Shown here in pieces: positions 56,601 to 63,300 of a DNA stretch of 64,000 nt (positions are counted from its first letter, which is position 1; each line of letters starts with the position of its first letter). The DNA is from an uncultured Bacteroidota bacterium (GTDB lineage: Bacteria > Bacteroidota > Bacteroidia > Chitinophagales > Chitinophagaceae). Below the pieces are notes generated by a model. It was not told the origin of the DNA. It worked only from the letters and a program-made list of their open reading frames with translations, and did no database searches. Location: the NCBI GenBank assembly GCA_903865435.1, contig CAIPJS010000076.1, positions 21,180 to 85,179 of the forward strand, given 5' to 3'. Both the position numbers and the translations under genes were made by a program.

Positions 56601-56883
56601 CCCTAAACAATCTTTACAGGTTAGCTTGGATGTATTCAACGTATTAAACTTAATTAATAATGATTGGGGTCACATCAACTTTGTAACTAACTTAAACAAT
56701 TACACAGTTAACTTCTTGAAATTTGCAACTGATGCAAATGGCAAAGCAGCTGGTGCACCTTCAACAGGGTATATTCCATCTTTCAACTTTGTTAAACCAA
56801 CAGGGGTAGGTGGTCAATATTACTCAGTAGATCCAATCAATTCAAGATGGCAAGGTCAATTGGGAATTAAGTTTAACTTCTAA
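53608..56883 (+). CDS. Oar-like TonB-dependent outer-membrane receptor
   Basis: This 1091-residue receptor resembles the Myxococcus Oar group. It has a signal peptide ending SVFAQ, a carboxypeptidase-regulatory domain (TLSGRVTNEKNEIVAGATIKLTH, about 25-110), a plug domain with FRYNNLTIDGAINNDAFG and LDVIQEVQVQLAPFDVKLGNFTGGSVNAVTKSG (about 150-240), and a long barrel ending in GQLGIKFNF. ATG 53608 is used because the track's GTG start adds seven residues. It is not paired with a SusD. In other bacteria such proteins export or surface-display PopC-like proteases or take up large ligands; the role here is unknown. Codon choice suggests strong expression. Confidence 0.92.
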   Translation: MKKVLLSIILGLSLVSVFAQETSSTLSGRVTNEKNEIVAGATIKLTHVPTGATTTFQSNAKGLFVAPNLKPGGPYVIKISSVGFKDQDYNDVTLTLGNNPDVNIILSSKVNQLSDVVVNSNSKKRAEGGTVIGARQLNALPTLGRSLSDFTRLTPQSNNNSFAGSSFRYNNLTIDGAINNDAFGFSNSAGGTSGGGQSGAAGSGTRTNPYSLDVIQEVQVQLAPFDVKLGNFTGGSVNAVTKSGTNEFHGSVYNYARNASLVGNSVDGLKTPMASSFYDYNQGVTISGPILKNKAFFIVNYERTDRQEPSSYNIGDPGAAITLAEAQSIVTKLQTKYGYDPGSYMGAYTIFTKSDKLFGRLDFNINDKNTLTVRGIYTNGSGNNLERSATNFQFGSTDFTQYTKNINLTAELKTKFSNSVNNQFNVSYINVHEYRDFPGTLAPYMDIDNGRITLGTWREASIYNLKQTTFELSDNLTITKGINKFTLGTHNEFYDLSYGFINSYNGRWEYSRGLTSFLNDNPSRIRGAFITAPGLDGTRNGIYNNPPNPFKVALMSAYFQDEISASSKFKVSPGIRFDYSYVGNQPVIDAGLNGTNAVGYVSAKPTYSAPAFSTLTDQIPSRVSISPRLGFTYDVKGDQSIVIRGGTGIFTGKVPFAWYGYAYTLSGNTYGNIDWNGPAAGATVPLAFNTDKLKDTVTKYGGASRSATREVDVFDNNFKLPTVWRSSLAVDYKFGNGYKFTGDVLFTKTIYDVKYEQINLKDSVAYFTSGPTQTPVYVGGKYNSNYSNVYFLTNTSEGYRYNLTAQLSKATNNISMGKTVANMNWSVAYTYGMSKDITNGIRNSWESSYNVNPTITPSNSQLAYSNFDLRHRIVATFSNNFIWNKMNSTSVAFVYSGQSGNPYSLIYQSAPFGNGSNAPLPYIPKDATDIIFRDIKDAAGNVTYTAANQSTDFFNFVNNDDYLKTRKGQYAERNGMRTPWVHQLDMKLMHEFKLNKNNPKQSLQVSLDVFNVLNLINNDWGHINFVTNLNNYTVNFLKFATDANGKAAGAPSTGYIPSFNFVKPTGVGGQYYSVDPINSRWQGQLGIKFNF

Positions 56884-56905
56884 TTTTCAAGCAAATATAT
56901 TTGTC

Positions 56906-56938
56906 AAAAATGGCCTCCAATTGGGGGCCATTTTTATT
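56906..56938 (+). terminator. Terminator after Oar-like receptor
   Basis: AAAAATGGCCTCC (56906-56918) pairs with GGGGGCCATTTTT (56923-56935) around an AATT loop, with one G-T wobble. The stem ends in a T run and lies 22 bp after the stop codon. Confidence 0.9.
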
Positions 56939-57029
56939 TAGCTGTATAATAAGTTTCTTTACTTATTTATAGGAACTAGCCAATAAGAATTAAGTTTTTA
57001 TAAGACATCCTATTTGATAATACTACTTT

Positions 57030-57446
57030 CTAATTCATATACTCTCCTACAAACTTTTCGCAGTAATCTTTAATTAATCTTCTTACTGCTCTAAACTGCT
57101 CATTTATTTCATCTTCTGTACCAACCGCTTTGGCAGGATCTGGAAAATTATAATGTAATTTAACTGCCTTGGTAGGAAAATAAGGGCAGCGTTCTTTAGC
57201 ATTATCGCATACGGTAATCACGTAATCAAAAGCAACACCAAAGTATTCTGTGATATTATTTGAGGTATGGTCTCCAATATCAATACCTATTTCTTTCATT
57301 GTATCAATAGCCTTTGGGTTCACACCATGCGTTTCCACGCCTGCAGAATATACATTGGCTGTGTCCGAAGTCATAGATGCTAAAAACCCATGGGCTATTT
57401 GACTTCTGCAACTATTGCCTGTACATAAGACTAAAATATTTTTCAT
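57030..57446 (-). CDS. arsC: Arsenate reductase ArsC, thioredoxin-coupled (LMW-PTP type)
   Basis: This 138-residue protein is the ArsC of the low-molecular-weight tyrosine phosphatase fold. The P-loop CTGNSCRSQIAHGFL (Cys8, Arg14) is complete. VITVCDNAKERCPYFP near 75-90 carries the two Cys that form the redox relay with thioredoxin. It reduces arsenate to arsenite. No arsB, acr3 or arsR is seen nearby, so if it works in arsenic resistance its export partner lies elsewhere. A phosphatase role is less likely given the Cys pair. It stands alone between the Oar-like terminator and ald. Confidence 0.92.
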   Translation of the reverse strand: MKNILVLCTGNSCRSQIAHGFLASMTSDTANVYSAGVETHGVNPKAIDTMKEIGIDIGDHTSNNITEYFGVAFDYVITVCDNAKERCPYFPTKAVKLHYNFPDPAKAVGTEDEINEQFRAVRRLIKDYCEKFVGEYMN

Positions 57447-57494
57447 AAGATTTTATATAGAAAGTTCTATTAAAATTAATTCATTTTAGAACAT

Positions 57495-57528
57495 AAAAAA
57501 GCCCAGTCTTTTGAAGGACCAGGCTTTT
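57495..57528 (-). terminator. Terminator downstream of ald
   Basis: Read on the minus strand, AAAGCCTGGTC pairs with GACTGGGCTTT (two G-U pairs) and is followed by TTTTTT (57500-57495). It begins 23 bp after the ald stop codon. Confidence 0.85.
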
Positions 57529-57550
57529 AAATATCAAACCCATTCGAATA

Positions 57551-58636
57551 CTATGCGTTGTAAGCGTCGGCTACGCCTTTGTGTAAAATTTTTCCTGCTT
57601 TAATGTTTAATCCTTTCGCTAAAGCTGCATTTTCAACACAGGCTTTTTCCCATCCTTTGTTGGCAATGGCAATGGCATAAGGTAAAGTAGCTTGTGTTAA
57701 AGCGCGTGTAGAGGTTTGTGGAACAGCCCCTGGCATATTGGCTACACAGTAATGCAAAATATTTTGATCCATGTACACAGGGTTTTCATGGGTGGTTGGT
57801 TTGCAAGTTTCAATACAACCTCCTTGGTCCACCGCAACATCTACTACCACTGTGCCTGCTTCCATTAAAGCTAAATCTACTTTCTTAATTAAATGTGGCG
57901 CTTTGGCACCATGTAATAATACGGCACCTATTACTAAATCAACAGTTGGTAATTTTTCTTGAATGGCCATTAAGGTAGAATATTGAGTAACTACATTCGC
58001 TGGCATCACATCCGATAAATATCTTAAACGTGTTAAGTTGGTATCCATAATAGTAACATTGGCACCTAAACCAGCAGCCATTTTAGCGGCCTGTGTTCCT
58101 ACAATACCACCACCTATAATTAATACCTCTGCTGGTTTCACACCTGGCACACCTCCTAATAATTTTCCTTTTCCTCCAAATGGTTTGCCTAAATAATAAG
58201 CACCCACATTCACCGCCATTCTTCCAGCTACTTCCGACATGGGAACCAATAAAGGCAATGAACCGTCTGGTAATTCAACGGTTTCATATGCAATACAAAC
58301 AGCTGATGATTTCATCATTGCATCTGTTAATTCTTTTGATGCAGCAAAGTGGAAATAAGTAAATAAAATTTGACCTGGTTTAATTAATGGAAATTCCGCA
58401 GCAAGTGGCTCTTTTACTTTAATAATCATTTCACTGGTGCCGTACACTTCTTTAGCAGTTGCTAAAATAGTGGCACCCGCTTTTATATAAGCCTCGTCAG
58501 AAAATCCTGAGCCAAGACCTGCCTTGGTTTCAACATTCACCGTATGACCTTGTCTTGTAAGTGCATCCACACCTTCTGGTGTTAAACCCACTCTATACTC
58601 TTGAATCTTAATTTCTTTTGGAACTCCAATGACCAT
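57551..58636 (-). CDS. ald: Alanine dehydrogenase
   Basis: This 361-residue enzyme deaminates L-alanine to pyruvate and ammonia with NAD+. Visible are VIGVPKEIKIQEYRVGLTPEGV at the start, KVKEPLAAEFPLI (Lys near 74), FTYFHFA with the catalytic His near 96, and the Rossmann motif GGGIVGTQAAKMAAGLGA near 175. The substrate loop DQGGCIETCKPTTHENP is also present. Length and residues are normal. An Lrp-type gene is divergent across 156 bp, and two direct repeats in this gap suggest control by it. Confidence 0.96.
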   Translation of the reverse strand: MVIGVPKEIKIQEYRVGLTPEGVDALTRQGHTVNVETKAGLGSGFSDEAYIKAGATILATAKEVYGTSEMIIKVKEPLAAEFPLIKPGQILFTYFHFAASKELTDAMMKSSAVCIAYETVELPDGSLPLLVPMSEVAGRMAVNVGAYYLGKPFGGKGKLLGGVPGVKPAEVLIIGGGIVGTQAAKMAAGLGANVTIMDTNLTRLRYLSDVMPANVVTQYSTLMAIQEKLPTVDLVIGAVLLHGAKAPHLIKKVDLALMEAGTVVVDVAVDQGGCIETCKPTTHENPVYMDQNILHYCVANMPGAVPQTSTRALTQATLPYAIAIANKGWEKACVENAALAKGLNIKAGKILHKGVADAYNA

Positions 58637-58675
58637 GGTATTTTGTTTTTATTTCTGTACAAATATCGATTAAAA

Positions 58676-58706
58676 GAAAATATTCATTTAAAAATGAAAA
58701 TATTCA
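58676..58706. promoter_or_regulatory. Putative Lrp-type operator between ald and its regulator
   Basis: The 11-mer GAAAATATTCA occurs twice, at 58676-58686 and 58696-58706, with starts exactly 20 bp apart (two helical turns). Each copy is an imperfect palindrome (GAA...TTC). It lies in the shared promoter region of ald and the Lrp-type gene, as expected of Lrp/AsnC binding sites. Confidence 0.55.
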
Positions 58707-58719
58707 GTAAAATATCTTG

Positions 58720-58727
58720 TAATTTTG
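58720..58727 (+). promoter_or_regulatory. Possible -7 element of the Lrp-type regulator gene
   Basis: TAATTTTG fits TAnnTTTG and lies 66 bases before the ATG at 58793. No TTG at proper distance upstream was found; the operator repeats occupy that position instead. Confidence 0.35.
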
Positions 58728-58792
58728 GTTAAATAGCATAAAATAACGTTCTTTACACTAGATATTTAAACAAAAACAGAAATTATTTCTCT

Positions 58793-59251
58793 ATGGCACT
58801 TGACCCTATTGATAAGTCTATTTTAAAAATCCTACAAAAGGATGCCCTAGCCAAGCTAAAAGACATTAGCGCTGCCATTAATTTATCACTTAGCCCCACA
58901 CACGACCGTATTAAAAGACTAGAAGCAGAGGGTTATATTTTAAATTATGTTACCCTGCTGGACAGAAAAAAATTAGACCTTGGTTTGGTGGTGCACTGCC
59001 AGGTAACTTTAGACAAACAAACCCGTTCACACTTTTCTGAATTTGAAAAAACCATTGCGCAGTTTCCAGAAATAACATCTTGTAGTTTGGTATCGGGTAG
59101 CTTTGATTATTATTTAAAATTAGTCACCAAGGATGTTGAATCTTATAATAAATTTTATCAAGAACGATTAGCAGTGCTTCCTATGGTGGCACATATTAAT
59201 AGTTTATTTGTAATGGATGAAATTAAAATAACCACCGAGCTTCCACTTTAG
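58793..59251 (+). CDS. Lrp/AsnC-type transcriptional regulator
   Basis: This 152-residue protein has an N-terminal winged helix-turn-helix (PIDKSILKILQKDALAKLKDISAAINLSLSPTHDRIKRLEAEGYI, residues 4-50) and a C-terminal ligand-binding RAM domain (ending HINSLFVMDEIKITTELPL). Lrp/AsnC regulators bind amino acids as octamers. Its divergent neighbour is alanine dehydrogenase, so alanine or another amino acid is the likely ligand and ald the likely target (inference from position). The PaiB-like gene 50 bp downstream may share its transcript. Confidence 0.94.
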   Translation: MALDPIDKSILKILQKDALAKLKDISAAINLSLSPTHDRIKRLEAEGYILNYVTLLDRKKLDLGLVVHCQVTLDKQTRSHFSEFEKTIAQFPEITSCSLVSGSFDYYLKLVTKDVESYNKFYQERLAVLPMVAHINSLFVMDEIKITTELPL

Positions 59252-59301
59252 AAATTAAAATAACTTTAACTAAGTAATTAACTAAAAAATAATAATTAAC
59301 T

Positions 59302-59916
59302 ATGTATAATATACCTTATTATAAAGCCAAGGATCATCAAGAAGTATTGGACTTTATGCAAGCAAACCCTTTTGTAACTATTTGTGGCGTTGATGCTGAA
59401 GGATTTCCTGTGGCAACGCAGGTGCCCGTTTTATTAACTATAGAGAATGATAAAATTATTATTAGTGGACATGTAATGCGCAAGCAAGAACATACCATTG
59501 CCTTTGAAAATAACAATAAAGTATTAGTTATTTTTTCTGGTCCATCGGCCTTTGTGAGTGCGAAATGGTATACTACAAAAAATATGGGAAGTACTTGGAA
59601 TTATCAGTCGGTGCAAGCCAAAGGCAGTTTAGAAATTAAAGATGAAAAGCATTTATATAATTTATTAGAAAAGCTTACACTGCATTTTGAAAAAGATACG
59701 AATTCGCCTACGCAAGTAAAAAACTTATCTGCTGAATATATGGAACAGAATATGAAAGCCATTTATTCTTTTGATATACTGGTAAGTGATTTACAACATG
59801 TTTTTAAATTAAGTCAAAATAGAGATGAGGCTTCTAAAGCTAATATTCATGCGGAACTAAGCAAGGGCGATGCAGCTTCTAAGCATATGGCAGCTGCTAT
59901 GAAAAGGCCTGAGTAA
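59302..59916 (+). CDS. PaiB-like FMN-binding protein
   Basis: This 204-residue protein matches the PaiB/FMN-binding negative regulator family: MYNIPYYKAKDHQEVLDFMQANPFVTI, the flavin-binding region LPVATQVPVLL-like segment (VATQVPVLLTIENDKIIISGHVMRKQEH) and FSGPSAFVSAKWYT near 77-90. PaiB in Bacillus represses proteases and sporulation genes, but most family members have unproven roles. It follows the Lrp-type gene after 50 bp. Whether it binds DNA is uncertain, since no HTH is seen. Confidence 0.88.
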   Translation: MYNIPYYKAKDHQEVLDFMQANPFVTICGVDAEGFPVATQVPVLLTIENDKIIISGHVMRKQEHTIAFENNNKVLVIFSGPSAFVSAKWYTTKNMGSTWNYQSVQAKGSLEIKDEKHLYNLLEKLTLHFEKDTNSPTQVKNLSAEYMEQNMKAIYSFDILVSDLQHVFKLSQNRDEASKANIHAELSKGDAASKHMAAAMKRPE

Positions 59917-59962
59917 TAATAATTATTATTAGAGTAGTAAAGTAGAGAAATAAATTATTTCT
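59914..59962. repeat. Two AT-only palindromes between convergent genes
   Basis: TAATAATAATTATTATTA (59914-59931) and AGAAATAAATTATTTCT (59946-59962) lie between the PaiB-like and VOC gene ends. Each can form a stem. They may serve as weak bidirectional terminators, though neither has GC pairs to make a stable hairpin. Confidence 0.35.
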
Positions 59963-60359
59963 ATTTCTTCGAAGGCTCAATCAAATCCCAAAGATTCCCA
60001 TAAAAATCTTTAAACACCGCAACCGTTCCATATTCTTCCACATGCGGCGCAATAGTAAATTCAACTCCTTTGGAAATATAATTCTGATAATCTCTTTCAA
60101 AATTATCGGTGTATAAAAATAAAAATACACGACCTCCTGTTTGATAGCCAATAAACTTTTCTTGTTCAGGCGTGGCCGCTTTGGCAAGCAATAACATACA
60201 ACCATTTTCGGATCCAGTTGGTTGCACCATGACCCATCTTTTGGTTTCAGATAAAACAGTGTCTTCAATTAAGGTAAAGCCTAAAGTATTGGTATAATAA
60301 GCAATGGCTTCATCGTAATCTCGAACCACAACAGCAATATGTGCTAAGCTTTGTTTCAT
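59961..60359 (-). CDS. VOC/glyoxalase-like protein
   Basis: This 132-residue protein has two halves of the vicinal-oxygen-chelate fold. LAHIAVVVRDYDEAIAYYTNTLGFTLIED opens the first (a His and a Glu-type metal ligand at the expected places) and GRVFLFLYTDNFERDYQNYISKGVEF with FKDFYGNLWDLIEP form the second. Such proteins act as lyases, dioxygenases or antibiotic-binding proteins; the substrate here is unknown. It is a single gene divergent from the HAD hydrolase. Confidence 0.9.
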   Translation of the reverse strand: MKQSLAHIAVVVRDYDEAIAYYTNTLGFTLIEDTVLSETKRWVMVQPTGSENGCMLLLAKAATPEQEKFIGYQTGGRVFLFLYTDNFERDYQNYISKGVEFTIAPHVEEYGTVAVFKDFYGNLWDLIEPSKK

Positions 60360-60428
60360 ATTTCAAATATACAATTAATTAAAATCTTTCTTTAACTTCA
60401 CCACTCTATTTATTCTACAACAAATTTA

Positions 60429-61058
60429 ATGTACATGGCTGCGGTTAAAAATTTAATATTCGACTTAGGCAATGTTTTATTTGATATTGATTTTAAAAAA
60501 ATGAATGCCGCTTTTACCTCTATTGGCATTGAAGGCATGGACAAGCATTTTACTTTGAATAAATCGCATCAATTATTTTTAGACTTGGAAATGGGCTTTG
60601 TAAATGAACAGGAGTTTTATGATGGGGTAAGAGCCTTAGTGAATTTACCTTTAACCAATGAGCAAATTCAATTTGCTTGGAACGCTTTATTAGTGGGCTT
60701 TAGAAAAAATAGCATTGACTGGATCAAGCAAAACAATACTAAGTACAATACTTTTTTATACTCCAACACCAATCAAATTCACCACGATCATTTTATTCCT
60801 TTATTTGAAAAAGAAGTGGCAGAATATCCGTTTGAATCTTTATTTAAAAAACCCTACTATTCTCATGAAATGGGCCAACGCAAACCAGATCCAAAATCCT
60901 TTATTTATATACTTGAAAAAGAAGGCCTTGTGGCCAATGAAACACTTTTTATCGACGACAATGAACCCAATATCCTGGCCGCCGCCTCGGTGGGTTTACA
61001 AGTACTTTATTTAAAAGAGGGGATGTTGGTGGAAAAAGAGATGGGGGCGTATTTATAG
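60429..61058 (+). CDS. HAD-IA hydrolase, YihX-like
   Basis: This 209-residue phosphatase has the four HAD motifs: FDLGNVLFDIDF (nucleophile Asp, near 15), YSNTN (near 113), GQRKPDP (Lys near 153) and FIDDNEPNI (Asp pair near 178). The motif I wording FDLGNV-DIDF matches YihX, which acts on alpha-D-glucose 1-phosphate in E. coli. A second ATG two codons in is also possible as a start. The gene is followed by a convergent DUF4834 gene after 47 bp. Confidence 0.9.
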   Translation: MYMAAVKNLIFDLGNVLFDIDFKKMNAAFTSIGIEGMDKHFTLNKSHQLFLDLEMGFVNEQEFYDGVRALVNLPLTNEQIQFAWNALLVGFRKNSIDWIKQNNTKYNTFLYSNTNQIHHDHFIPLFEKEVAEYPFESLFKKPYYSHEMGQRKPDPKSFIYILEKEGLVANETLFIDDNEPNILAAASVGLQVLYLKEGMLVEKEMGAYL

Positions 61059-61105
61059 GCTATTATGACGATAAATTATTTTGAAATTAGCTATAAAATT
61101 AGGCT

Positions 61106-61348
61106 TTATTTCTTCTTAACTTCTTCAAAATCAATGTATTCTGCCTCAATTGGAGCTTCTTTTTTAGATGCAGTTGCAGCTGCTGTACTGGCCTGTTGTG
61201 CCTTTTTGATGGCTTCGGCCTGTTGTTGTTGCATTTTCTCCATATTCTGCCTAACCGTCTTTACACCATTGCTTACCGGAACCACTACTTGGAAGATGAC
61301 TTTGTACAAAAAGTAGATCAACATTCCATATAATATTAGCTTCATCAT
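61106..61348 (-). CDS. DUF4834 family protein
   Basis: This 80-residue protein matches DUF4834 of Bacteroidota: an N-terminal membrane helix (LILYGMLIYFLYKVIFQVVVPV, about 4-25), a coiled-coil-like stretch (QNMEKMQQQQAEAIKKAQQAS) and an acidic end EAEYIDFEEVKKK. It has no known function. A second ATG immediately follows the first (61345). It is divergent from rimP across 120 bp, an arrangement I recall in other Bacteroidota. Confidence 0.82.
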   Translation of the reverse strand: MMKLILYGMLIYFLYKVIFQVVVPVSNGVKTVRQNMEKMQQQQAEAIKKAQQASTAAATASKKEAPIEAEYIDFEEVKKK

Positions 61349-61378
61349 GCAGCAAAAATACGGTGCTTGGCAATATTT

Positions 61379-61410
61379 TTGGGTTATTTCATCCTCTTTT
61401 ATTACCTTTG
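61379..61410 (+). promoter_or_regulatory. Predicted promoter of the rimP-nusA-infB operon
   Basis: TTG (61379-61381), a 21-bp spacer and TACCTTTG (61403-61410) fit the Bacteroidota -33/-7 promoter pattern (TTG, 17-23 bp, TAnnTTTG). RNA would begin around 61415-61418, about 50 bases before rimP. Confidence 0.65.
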
Positions 61411-61431
61411 GTACAGAATAGAAGAAAATGT

Positions 61432-61464
61432 GAAGGGAACGAAATCGTTCCCTTCTTCTTTTTT
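61432..61464 (+). terminator. Terminator-like hairpin in the rimP leader (possible attenuator)
   Basis: A perfect 10-bp stem (GAAGGGAACG at 61432-61441, CGTTCCCTTC at 61446-61455) with an AAAT loop is followed by TTCTTTTTT. It lies after the predicted promoter and 5 bases before the rimP ATG (61469). Its place between promoter and first gene suggests leader attenuation; a role in stopping read-through from upstream is the alternative. Confidence 0.7.
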
Positions 61465-61468
61465 AAGT

Positions 61469-61939
61469 ATGCAAGCAAACGAGATCATAGACTTAGTAAA
61501 TCCAATTTTGGAACAACTTCTTAAAGAGGAGCCCAACTATTTCTGTGTTCAGATTAAGGTGAAGCCTACCAATAATATAAAGATATTCTTGGATGGCGAT
61601 CAGGGTTTGCCTATTGAAAAATGCACTTTCATCAACCGAAAATTGTACCGAATCATGGAAGAGGCCGCTTGGTTTCCAGAAGGAGATTTTTCACTAGAAG
61701 TTTCTTCGCCTGGCATTGATGAACCGCTACTTTTAAATCGTCAGTATGTAAAGAATATTGGACGTAAAGTTGAAGTAAGCTTTTTGGATGGAAGTGTGAA
61801 AGAAGGCATTTTAAAATTAGTAACAGAAAAAGATATTTTAATAGAGTGGACAGAAGGAAAAGGTAAGAAAGCAGTATTGCAAGAATTATTAATCCCTTTT
61901 GAACAAATAAAAACAACCATAGTTCAAATTCAATTTTAA
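61469..61939 (+). CDS. rimP: Ribosome maturation factor RimP
   Basis: This 156-residue protein is needed for maturation of the 30S ribosomal subunit. It has the RimP N-domain (LVNPILEQLLKEEPNYFCVQIKVK, IKIFLDGDQGLPIEKC) and the conserved junction FSLEVSSPGIDEPLLLNRQY near 70-90, followed by the SH3-like C-domain. ATG 61469 gives the family's normal length; the track's longer start (61367) would run through the promoter and leader hairpin. It heads the rimP-nusA-infB operon, with nusA 41 bp downstream. Confidence 0.94.
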   Translation: MQANEIIDLVNPILEQLLKEEPNYFCVQIKVKPTNNIKIFLDGDQGLPIEKCTFINRKLYRIMEEAAWFPEGDFSLEVSSPGIDEPLLLNRQYVKNIGRKVEVSFLDGSVKEGILKLVTEKDILIEWTEGKGKKAVLQELLIPFEQIKTTIVQIQF

Positions 61940-61980
61940 CAAACAAAAAATCAGGTAGAAGCCTGAAAAAAAATTATGTT

Positions 61981-63231
61981 ATGGCAAGTATAAATTTGAT
62001 TGAAGCCTTTCAGGAGTTTAAAGACGCAGAAAGCATTGATCGTCCAACGATGATGAAAGTGGTAGAAGATGTATTCAAAACCTTATTGAGAAAAAAATAC
62101 GGTAGCGATGAAAACTTCGATGTCATCGTTAACGCTGAAAAAGGTGACTTGGAAATTATTCGTCGTCGTCAAATTAGAGACGATGATGATGTAGACAATC
62201 CATTAGAAGAAGTATCTTATTCTGAAGCAATAAAAATTCAACCCGATTATGAAGTGGGGGAAGATTTATTAGAAGAAGTGGATATTCTTGATTTTGGAAG
62301 AAGGGCCATCCTTGCGGCTAAGCAAACTTTGGCTTCTCGTATCAATGACTTAAAGAAAAATGCATTAGTGAAGAAATATTCTGATAGAATTGGTGAAATC
62401 ATTAATGCAGAAATATATCAAGTATGGAAAAAAGAAGTTTTATTATTAGATGAGGAAGGCAACGAATTGATCTTACCTAAGTCTGAACAAATTCCACAAG
62501 ATTTTTTCAAAAAAGGAGAAAATATTAGATCAGTAATTGCTAGAGTGGATATGAAAAACAATTCACCAGTTATTATTTTGTCTAGAACCAGTCCATTGTT
62601 CTTAGCTAAATTATTAGAAATAGAAGTACCTGAAATTTTTGACGGCTTAATTACCATCAAGAAAATTGTACGTGAACCAGGTGAGCGTGCTAAAGTAGCC
62701 GTTGAATCTTTTGACGATCGCATCGATCCAGTAGGTGCTTGTGTGGGAATGAAAGGAAGTCGTATTCATGGTATTGTTAGAGAGTTAAAAAATGAAAACA
62801 TTGATGTGATTAATTTTACGACCAATACACAATTGTTGATTCAACGTTCTTTAACGCCTTCAAAAATTAGTTACATGAATATTGATGCTGAAAAAATGCA
62901 CGTTGATGTTTATTTGAAAGCAGATCAGGTTTCATTGGCGATTGGCCGCAGAGGGGTGAATATTAAATTGGCTTCTGAGTTAACCGGTTATGAATTAGAT
63001 GTGTACCGCGAAGACGAAGAAATTGTGGATGAATTTGATATTGACTTGGATGAATTTACCGATGAAATTGAAACTTGGATTATTGACGAATTTAAGCGTG
63101 TGGGTTGCGATACGGCAAGAAGCGTATTGAATTTAGGCGCAGAAGAATTAGAAAAAAGAACAGATTTAGAAAAAGAAACGATTGCAGATGTGCGTCGAAT
63201 CTTGCAAGAAGAATTTGATAAAGGTGAATAA
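61981..63231 (+). CDS. nusA: Transcription termination/antitermination factor NusA
   Basis: This 416-residue protein binds RNA polymerase and nascent RNA and affects pausing, termination and antitermination. The N-terminal polymerase-binding domain (about 1-125) is followed by an S1 domain (about 137-200, GEIINAEIYQVWKKEVLL...) and two KH domains (KIVREPGERAKVAVESFDDRIDPVGACVGMKGSRIHGIV near 225-263, VSLAIGRRGVNIKLASELTGYELDV near 318-342). A short acidic and helix-hairpin-helix-like C-terminus ends the protein. The two acidic repeats of E. coli NusA are absent, as usual outside Gammaproteobacteria. Confidence 0.96.
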   Translation: MASINLIEAFQEFKDAESIDRPTMMKVVEDVFKTLLRKKYGSDENFDVIVNAEKGDLEIIRRRQIRDDDDVDNPLEEVSYSEAIKIQPDYEVGEDLLEEVDILDFGRRAILAAKQTLASRINDLKKNALVKKYSDRIGEIINAEIYQVWKKEVLLLDEEGNELILPKSEQIPQDFFKKGENIRSVIARVDMKNNSPVIILSRTSPLFLAKLLEIEVPEIFDGLITIKKIVREPGERAKVAVESFDDRIDPVGACVGMKGSRIHGIVRELKNENIDVINFTTNTQLLIQRSLTPSKISYMNIDAEKMHVDVYLKADQVSLAIGRRGVNIKLASELTGYELDVYREDEEIVDEFDIDLDEFTDEIETWIIDEFKRVGCDTARSVLNLGAEELEKRTDLEKETIADVRRILQEEFDKGE

Positions 63232-63300
63232 CCTTTGATTTTTGAAAGTATATTTGTATTAGGTGACTCGCTTCGTTAAATCGGGGCAAAAAACAACAGA

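Noticed and set aside
57030-57446. arsC as evidence of an arsenic resistance island
   Set aside because: There is no arsR, arsB/acr3 or mobile gene nearby, and the surroundings are core genes.
61367-61468. Long N-terminal extension of RimP in the ORF track
   Set aside because: It runs through a promoter-like element and the leader hairpin and has no counterpart in RimP proteins of normal length.
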